A stretch of 64,000 bases of DNA, from the NCBI RefSeq assembly GCF_003818115.1, contig NZ_RPOI01000015.1, positions 124,001-188,000 on the forward strand, read 5' to 3'. The translations under genes and the position numbers were made by a program. Shown piece after piece: positions 57,861-64,000 of this stretch; within the stretch, counting starts at the first letter, position 1; each line of letters starts with the position of its first letter. The stretch is from Citrobacter youngae. GTDB taxonomy: Bacteria > Pseudomonadota > Gammaproteobacteria > Enterobacterales > Enterobacteriaceae. The notes under the pieces are model-generated. The model was given only the letters and a program-made list of their open reading frames with translations, did not search any database and was not told the DNA's origin.

Positions 57861-58465
57861 TGCAAACCAGCCCGCTGTTAACTCAGCTTATGGAAGCACT
57901 GCGCTGTCTGCCGGGCGTTGGCCCGAAGTCTGCGCAGCGCATGGCGTTCACGCTGCTTCAGCGCGATCGCAGCGGCGGGATGCGTCTGGCGCAGGCGTTA
58001 ACGAAGGCGATGTCGGAAATCGGCCACTGTGCCGATTGCCGCACCTTCACAGAGCAAGACGTCTGCAACATCTGCTCGAACCCGCGTCGCCAGGAAAACG
58101 GTCAGATTTGCGTGGTGGAGAGTCCGGCGGACATCTACGCCATTGAGCAAACCGGGCAATTTTCCGGACGTTACTTCGTGCTGATGGGACACCTGTCGCC
58201 GCTGGACGGTATCGGGCCTGATGATATCGGGCTGGATCGTCTTGAACAGCGACTGGCGTCTGAGCAAATTAACGAACTGATCCTCGCGACCAATCCCACG
58301 GTCGAAGGAGAGGCGACCGCCAACTATATTGCTGAGCTTTGCATGCAATATGGCGTTGAAGCCAGCCGTATCGCCCATGGCGTTCCGGTAGGCGGCGAGC
58401 TGGAAATGGTCGATGGCACCACGCTGTCGCACTCTCTGGCAGGACGACACAAGATTAAATTCTGA
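57860..58465 (+). CDS. recR: RecR recombination mediator
   Basis: RecR, with RecF and RecO, loads RecA on gapped DNA. The 201-residue protein has an N-terminal helix-hairpin-helix ([18 protein letters not shown]), a four-Cys zinc finger ([20 protein letters not shown]), a Toprim domain ([20 protein letters not shown]) and a C-terminal Walker-like segment. Length equals E. coli RecR. Coupling to ybaB is by a TGATG overlap. A GC-rich hairpin (around 58471-58493) without a clear T run follows. Confidence 0.97.
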
Positions 58466-58494
58466 ACAAACGGAGGCCGCGACGGCGGCTTCCG

Positions 58495-58523
58495 CTTGAA
58501 ATCCTTCCCGCCTGTCCCCATTT
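58495..58523 (+). promoter_or_regulatory. htpG: htpG heat-shock (sigma-32) promoter
   Basis: CTTGAA (58495-58500), a 15-bp spacer and CCCCATTT (58516-58523) match the sigma-32 consensus. The site ends 53 bp before the htpG ATG. Confidence 0.92.
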
Positions 58524-58575
58524 CACCCTCAACGTGTTTTTACCATTGAAAATGGCATTGTTGAGGTAGATCTAC

Positions 58576-60450
58576 ATGAAAGGACAAGAAACTCGTGGTT
58601 TTCAGTCAGAAGTAAAACAGCTTCTGCACCTGATGATCCATTCTCTGTATTCCAATAAAGAAATCTTCCTGCGTGAGCTTATCTCTAACGCCTCGGATGC
58701 GGCAGACAAGCTGCGTTTCCGCGCACTGTCTAACCCGGACCTGTATGAAGGTGACGGTGAGCTGCGTGTGCGTGTTTCCTTCGATAAAGATAAGCGTACG
58801 TTGACCATTGCCGATAACGGCGTGGGGATGAACCGTGATGACGTTATCGATCATCTGGGGACCATTGCGAAATCCGGCACCAAATCTTTCCTCGAATCCA
58901 TGGGCTCCGATCAGGCAAAAGACAGCCAGTTGATCGGCCAGTTCGGGGTTGGCTTCTACTCAGCCTTCATCGTGGCGGACAAAGTCACCGTGCGTACCCG
59001 TGCTGCGGGTGATAAACCGGAAAACGGCGTGTTCTGGGAGTCTGCGGGCGAGGGTGAGTACACCGTTGCTAATATCACCAAAGAAGACCGTGGTACCGAA
59101 ATTACTCTGCATCTGCGCGAAGGCGAAGACGAGTTCCTCGATGACTGGCGCGTACGTTCCATCATCAGCAAATATTCCGACCATATCGCGCTGCCGGTAG
59201 AGATCGAAAAATCCGAAGAGAAAGACGGCGAGACCGTGGTTTCCTGGGAAAAGATCAACAAGGCGCAGGCGCTGTGGACGCGTAACAAGTCAGAAATCAA
59301 AGACGACGAGTACAACGAATTCTACAAGCACATAGCCCACGACTTCACTGACCCGCTGACCTGGAGCCACAACCGTGTGGAAGGTAAGCAGGAGTACACC
59401 AGCCTGCTGTATATCCCGTCGCAGGCGCCGTGGGATATGTGGAACCGCGATCACAAGCATGGTCTGAAACTTTACGTCCAGCGTGTATTCATCATGGATG
59501 ACGCCGAGCAGTTCATGCCGAACTACCTGCGCTTTGTGCGCGGTCTGATAGATTCCAACGATCTGCCGCTGAACGTCTCCCGTGAGATCCTGCAGGACAG
59601 CACCGTCACCCGTAACCTGCGTAGCGCGCTGACCAAACGCGTACTGCAGATGCTGGAAAAACTGGCGAAAGACGACGCGGAAAAATACCAGACCTTCTGG
59701 AAGCAGTTCGGCCTGGTGCTGAAAGAAGGCCCGGCGGAAGACCACGCCAACCAGGAAACGATCGCTAAACTGATGCGCTTCGCGTCTACGCACACTGACT
59801 CCTCCGCGCAAACCGTGTCGCTGGAAGATTACGTGTCGCGTATGAAAGAAGGGCAGGAGAAAATCTACTACATCACCGCAGACAGTTATGCGGCGGCGAA
59901 GAGCAGCCCGCACCTGGAACTGCTGCGTAAGAAAGGCATCGAAGTGTTGCTGCTTTCTGACCGCATCGATGAGTGGATGATGAACTACCTGACCGAGTTC
60001 GATGGCAAACCGTTCCAGTCTGTGGCCAAAGCCGACGAGTCCATCGACAAACTGGCAGATGAAGTTGACGAATCGGCAAAAGAAGCGGAAAAAGCGCTGA
60101 CGCCGTTCGTTGAGCGCGTGAAAACTCTGTTGGGTGACCGCGTGAAAGAAGTGCGTCTGACTCACCGTCTGACCGACACGCCAGCCATCGTTACCACCGA
60201 TGCGGATGAAATGAGCACCCAGATGGCGAAACTGTTTGCCGCTGCGGGCCAGGCCGTACCGGAAGTGAAATATATCTTTGAACTGAACCCGGACCACGTG
60301 CTGGTAAAACGCACGGCGGATACTCAGGACGAAGCACAGTTCAAAGAATGGGTTGAACTGCTGCTGGATCAGGCGCTGTTCGCTGAGCGCGGCACGCTGG
60401 AAGATCCGAACCAGTTCATCCGTCGCATGAACCAGTTGCTGGTGTCCTGA
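58576..60450 (+). CDS. htpG: HtpG, bacterial Hsp90 chaperone
   Basis: HtpG is the cytoplasmic Hsp90 homologue, an ATP-driven dimeric chaperone. The 624-residue protein has the GHKL ATPase N-domain ([49 protein letters not shown]), the middle domain ([13 protein letters not shown]) and the C-terminal dimerisation domain. Length equals E. coli HtpG. The ribosome site is weak (TTGTTGAGGTAGATCTAC). A long antisense frame in this gene is a codon-bias shadow. Confidence 0.98.
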   Translation: MKGQETRGFQSEVKQLLHLMIHSLYSNKEIFLRELISNASDAADKLRFRALSNPDLYEGDGELRVRVSFDKDKRTLTIADNGVGMNRDDVIDHLGTIAKSGTKSFLESMGSDQAKDSQLIGQFGVGFYSAFIVADKVTVRTRAAGDKPENGVFWESAGEGEYTVANITKEDRGTEITLHLREGEDEFLDDWRVRSIISKYSDHIALPVEIEKSEEKDGETVVSWEKINKAQALWTRNKSEIKDDEYNEFYKHIAHDFTDPLTWSHNRVEGKQEYTSLLYIPSQAPWDMWNRDHKHGLKLYVQRVFIMDDAEQFMPNYLRFVRGLIDSNDLPLNVSREILQDSTVTRNLRSALTKRVLQMLEKLAKDDAEKYQTFWKQFGLVLKEGPAEDHANQETIAKLMRFASTHTDSSAQTVSLEDYVSRMKEGQEKIYYITADSYAAAKSSPHLELLRKKGIEVLLLSDRIDEWMMNYLTEFDGKPFQSVAKADESIDKLADEVDESAKEAEKALTPFVERVKTLLGDRVKEVRLTHRLTDTPAIVTTDADEMSTQMAKLFAAAGQAVPEVKYIFELNPDHVLVKRTADTQDEAQFKEWVELLLDQALFAERGTLEDPNQFIRRMNQLLVS

Positions 60451-60463
60451 TACCCGTAATGTA

Positions 60464-60552
60464 ATGCCGGATGGCGCTAGCGCTTATCCGGCCTACAGTA
60501 TCTCGTAATAGTAGGCCGGATACGGTGTTTACACCGCCATCCGGCTTTTTTT
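60464..60552. repeat. REP/BIME element after htpG
   Basis: TGCCGGATGGCGCTAGCGCT ... CCGGCCTACA, then GTAGGCCGGATACGG ... GCCATCCGGC followed by a T run. The last hairpin may terminate htpG. Confidence 0.9.
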
Positions 60553-60648
60553 CGCCTTCTGAACTCAATTTTCCATCATTAACCGTTTCAGCGCGGGTGG
60601 CTTCCTTGAGCCAATTGCGTGATGGTGGTATCGTTTAGCGCTTTTTAA

Positions 60649-61326
<678 letters not shown>

Positions 61327-61341
61327 TTTTTAACGCGGTTA

Positions 61342-61418
61342 ATGCCAGATGGCGGTGGATACACCTTATCCGGCCTACGATTTTTTGTAGGCCTGATAAA
61401 CGCAGCGCCATCAGGCAA
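61342..61418. repeat. REP/BIME element between adk and hemH
   Basis: TGCCAGATGGCGGTGG ... TATCCGGCCTACG, then GTAGGCCTGATAAACGC ... GCCATCAGGCAAA. Confidence 0.9.
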
Positions 61419-61506
61419 ATTCTCGTCTTACCTCTCACAGCAATTAGTTCTTCTTTATCGCTTTTCCGCTACAATTATCAACAATTTGAATCGATAAGAG
61501 GCGGTA

Positions 61507-62469
61507 ATGCGTCAGACGAAAACCGGTATCCTGCTGGCAAACCTCGGCACTCCCGATGCCCCAACCCCCGAAGCCGTTAAGCGCTACCTGCGCCAGTTTT
61601 TAAGCGATCCACGCGTAGTCGATACGTCCCCTGCACTGTGGTGGCCGCTGCTGCGTGGTGTGATTTTGCCGCTGCGAGCACCGCGTGTGGCAAAGCTGTA
61701 CCAGTCAATCTGGATGGAAGACGGTTCCCCGCTGATGGTCTACAGCAAGGCGCAACAGCAGGCGCTGGCACAACGTCTGCCTGATACGCCTGTTGCACTG
61801 GGGATGAGCTACGGTTTGCCGTCGCTCGAAAGCGCGGTCGATGAACTGCTGGCAAGCGGAGTAGAACACATGGTGGTGTTACCGCTGTATCCGCAATACT
61901 CCTGTTCGACAGTGGCGGCAGTCTGGGACGAGCTGGCGCGCATCTTAGCGCGTAAACGCGGTATTCCCGGCGTCTCGTTTATTCGTGATTACGCCGATGA
62001 CAGCAGCTACATTGATGCGCTGGCCAAAAGTGCCCGGGATTCATTCGCTCAACATGGCGAACCTGATTTACTGCTGCTCTCCTATCACGGCATTCCGCAG
62101 CGCTACGCCGATGAAGGCGATGACTACCCGCAGCGCTGTCGCGATACGACGCGTGAGCTGGTTTCAGCGCTTGGCCTGCCGCCGGAAAAAGTCATGATGA
62201 CCTTCCAGTCTCGCTTTGGCCGCGAACCATGGCTGACACCGTATACCGACGAAACGCTAAAAATGCTGGCGGAGAAAGGAACCCGACATATCCAGGTTAT
62301 GTGTCCGGGCTTCGCGGCTGATTGCCTCGAAACGCTGGAAGAGATAGCGGTACAAAACCGGGAGATTTTCCTTGAAGCGGGTGGTAAGCAATATGAATAT
62401 ATTCCGGCGCTGAATGCCGCGCCGGAGCATATAGAAATGATGGTGAAACTGACCGAAGCCTACCGCTAA
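61507..62469 (+). CDS. hemH: Ferrochelatase
   Basis: HemH inserts ferrous iron into protoporphyrin IX, the last step of heme synthesis, so it feeds CyoE and the oxidase encoded in this window. The 320-residue protein has the catalytic H194 in [12 protein letters not shown], the [14 protein letters not shown] segment and [17 protein letters not shown]. Length equals E. coli HemH. AGAGGCGGTA precedes the ATG. Its last 4 bp overlap the end of the convergent aes. Confidence 0.97.
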   Translation: MRQTKTGILLANLGTPDAPTPEAVKRYLRQFLSDPRVVDTSPALWWPLLRGVILPLRAPRVAKLYQSIWMEDGSPLMVYSKAQQQALAQRLPDTPVALGMSYGLPSLESAVDELLASGVEHMVVLPLYPQYSCSTVAAVWDELARILARKRGIPGVSFIRDYADDSSYIDALAKSARDSFAQHGEPDLLLLSYHGIPQRYADEGDDYPQRCRDTTRELVSALGLPPEKVMMTFQSRFGREPWLTPYTDETLKMLAEKGTRHIQVMCPGFAADCLETLEEIAVQNREIFLEAGGKQYEYIPALNAAPEHIEMMVKLTEAYR

Positions 62470-63425
62470 AGCTGTTGCTTAAAGAAATGCGCGCCGTCCT
62501 GCAGAGCTTCATCGGCGGTTTTCATCATCCGCGAATAGTGCAGGAAGGCGTGCAGCGTACCGGGATACATTTTGTACTGGCAGGGCTGCTGATGCGCCTG
62601 TAACGTCTGGAATAATAAGCGGCTATCGTCGATCAGCGGATCGAACTCCGCACCGGCGATAAAACACGGCGGTAGGTCGCGCGTCAGATCGTTATTAAAC
62701 AGGCAATAGTACGGTGACTCACGATCGTCAGCGCTACGTAGGTACGCGTTTTCGTACATCTGCAGATCCTCGCGGGTTAAACCATCCCACGCTCCGCCCA
62801 TCAGCCGTCGACTCAGTGAATCCTGCAGGCCGTAAAGGCCATACCACAACAGCACGCCAGCGACTTTGCCGCAGGCAATGTTTTTATCTCGCAGCCACAA
62901 CGCACTGGCGAGCGCCAGCATCGCTCCGGCGGAATCGCCGGCAAAACCTATCGTATTGATATTGAGGGAATAGTCGCCAGCATGTTGATGATAGTACTGG
63001 CAAACGGCGACGATCTCTTCGATGGCTTGTGGGTAGCGCGCTTCCGGCGACAGCGAATAGTCGATGCCAATAACTGTGCACTGGGTGTAGTGCGCCAGTA
63101 AACGCATAATACGGTCATGGGTATCCAGATTACCGAGAATAAAACCGCCGCCGTGCAGGTAATACAGCGTCGCCTGGCTTTGGGGCTGCGGAGCGTAGAT
63201 GCGTGTGGCAACGGGGCCGCACGCGGTAGAAATCACGCATTCTCGGGTATGCATCTGCGGGGCATCGGCATTCCACAGCTGCCGCTCATGAATGTAGTGT
63301 TGGCGCTGGGCCACAAAGTCATCGGCAGCGGGCCACGGTGGCAAATCGTCGCGATGAAAATTCACCACGCTTTTCATTTCATCCGAAATTTTGTCGAGTA
63401 CGGGGATTTTGTTTTCCGGCTTCAT
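62466..63425 (-). CDS. aes: Aes, acetyl esterase
   Basis: Aes is a cytoplasmic alpha/beta-hydrolase that cleaves short-chain acyl esters and, in E. coli, binds MalT and alpha-galactosidase. The 319-residue protein has the hormone-sensitive-lipase oxyanion motif [10 protein letters not shown] and the nucleophile elbow [11 protein letters not shown]. The acid and base residues lie in [12 protein letters not shown] and [10 protein letters not shown]. It overlaps hemH by 4 bp tail to tail and is divergent from gsk with 152 bp between starts. Confidence 0.96.
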   Translation of the reverse strand: MKPENKIPVLDKISDEMKSVVNFHRDDLPPWPAADDFVAQRQHYIHERQLWNADAPQMHTRECVISTACGPVATRIYAPQPQSQATLYYLHGGGFILGNLDTHDRIMRLLAHYTQCTVIGIDYSLSPEARYPQAIEEIVAVCQYYHQHAGDYSLNINTIGFAGDSAGAMLALASALWLRDKNIACGKVAGVLLWYGLYGLQDSLSRRLMGGAWDGLTREDLQMYENAYLRSADDRESPYYCLFNNDLTRDLPPCFIAGAEFDPLIDDSRLLFQTLQAHQQPCQYKMYPGTLHAFLHYSRMMKTADEALQDGAHFFKQQL

Positions 63426-63577
63426 AAAACACTCCTTGTGAAGGTGAGTTATTGTAGAAATTAATCCCGGATAAACTGCGATCTCACCGTCCGATATTGA
63501 AACTCAGCGCCGCATCGCATGCGCAGCAGGGAATGTGCTACCATGCATCGCTCAGTTAACCACCCGTAAAATCGACC

Positions 63578-64000
63578 ATGAAATTTCCCGGTAAACGTAA
63601 ATCCAAACACTATTTCCCCGTCAGCGCGCGCGATCCGTTGCTGCAACAAATTCAGCCAGAAAATGAAACCAGCGCAGCCTGGGTTGTCGGTATCGACCAG
63701 ACGCTGGTAGATATTGAAGCCAAAGTGGATGATGATTTTGTAAAACGTTATGGATTAAGCGCCGGGCACTCTCTGGTGATTGAAGATGATGTTGCGGAAG
63801 CGCTCTACCAGGAGCTGGTACGCGAAAACCTGATCACCCATCAGTTTGCAGGTGGCACCATCGGTAACACTATGCATAACTACTCCGTGCTGGCAGATGA
63901 CCGTTCGGTACTGTTGGGGGTGATGTGCAGTAATATCGAAATTGGTAGCTACGCGTATCGCTATTTATGCAACACCTCCAGCCGCACCGATTTGAACTAT
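63578..64000 (+). CDS. gsk: Inosine-guanosine kinase, N-terminal part (runs off window)
   Basis: Gsk phosphorylates guanosine and inosine for purine salvage. The visible 141 codons (MKFPGKRKSKHYFPVSARDP ... SSRTDLNY) match the E. coli Gsk N-terminus. The ribokinase-type substrate segment includes VVGIDQTLVDIEAKVDDDF and FAGGTIGNTMHNYSVLADDR. No ribosome site stronger than a weak purine run is seen upstream. The gene continues past the window end. Confidence 0.95.
   Translation, partial: MKFPGKRKSKHYFPVSARDPLLQQIQPENETSAAWVVGIDQTLVDIEAKVDDDFVKRYGLSAGHSLVIEDDVAEALYQELVRENLITHQFAGGTIGNTMHNYSVLADDRSVLLGVMCSNIEIGSYAYRYLCNTSSRTDLNY

Overview
The window is chromosomal DNA of a member of the Enterobacteriaceae. 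Nearly every gene has a full-length counterpart, in the same order, in the E. coli K-12 yajL-gsk segment (yajL-panE-yajQ-yajR-cyoEDCBA-ampG-yajG-bolA-tig-clpPX-lon-hupB-ppiD-ybaV-fadM-queC-ybaE-cof-decR-mdlAB-glnK-amtB-tesB-ybaY-atl-ffs-ybaA-pdeB-ylaC-maa-hha-tomB-acrBAR-mscK-rsmS-priC-ybaN-apt-dnaX-ybaB-recR-htpG-adk-hemH-aes-gsk). It is not E. coli: it carries a cysteine desulfhydrase gene (cdsH) next to decR, the zinc-independent ribosomal protein genes rpmE2-rpmJ2 before ylaC, and a yczR/yczE pair. Those features fit the Salmonella/Citrobacter side of the family, and Citrobacter is my best guess. That is inference from remembered gene content, not a search.

Layout. 1-4.1 kb: a cut secreted-protein gene, yajL, panE, yajQ, yajR. 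4.2-5.6 kb: a three-gene insertion on the plus strand with an orphan type VI secretion Hcp, a small membrane-type protein and a DUF1493 protein, ending at a terminator shared with cyoE. 5.6-10.4 kb: the cytochrome bo3 oxidase operon. 10.9-13.0 kb: ampG and yajG. 13.3-22.7 kb: bolA and the protein quality-control block tig, clpP, clpX, lon, hupB, ppiD, with recognisable sigma-32 promoters before clpP and lon. 22.8-27.3 kb: ybaV, fadM (with a FadR-like site), queC, ybaE, cof. 27.4-32.6 kb: cdsH divergent from decR, then the mdlAB ABC exporter. 32.7-36.6 kb: glnK-amtB under a sigma-54/NtrC promoter, tesB, ybaY, atl. 36.7-37.5 kb: 4.5S RNA, followed by a two-gene unit of unknown small proteins (one ribbon-helix-helix-like) behind an array of 11-bp-spaced heptads. 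37.5-42.3 kb: yczR/yczE with a palindromic operator between them, ybaA, pdeB and the Zur-type rpmE2-rpmJ2 unit. 42.4-50 kb: ylaC, maa, hha-tomB, acrAB and acrR with the AcrR palindrome. 50-64 kb: mscK, rsmS, priC, ybaN, apt, dnaX (with its programmed -1 frameshift), ybaB-recR, htpG, adk, hemH, aes and the start of gsk.

Mobile or repeated DNA is light: six REP/BIME elements, one single REP-type hairpin, one ERIC element whose edge abuts the ybaE start codon, and a possible ERIC remnant before apt. I see no tRNA, rRNA, insertion sequence, prophage or CRISPR array.

The least explained parts are the hcp cassette at 4.3-5.6 kb and the small gene pair with its heptad array at 36.86-37.48 kb. Everything else is conserved core genome, with several readable regulatory sites.
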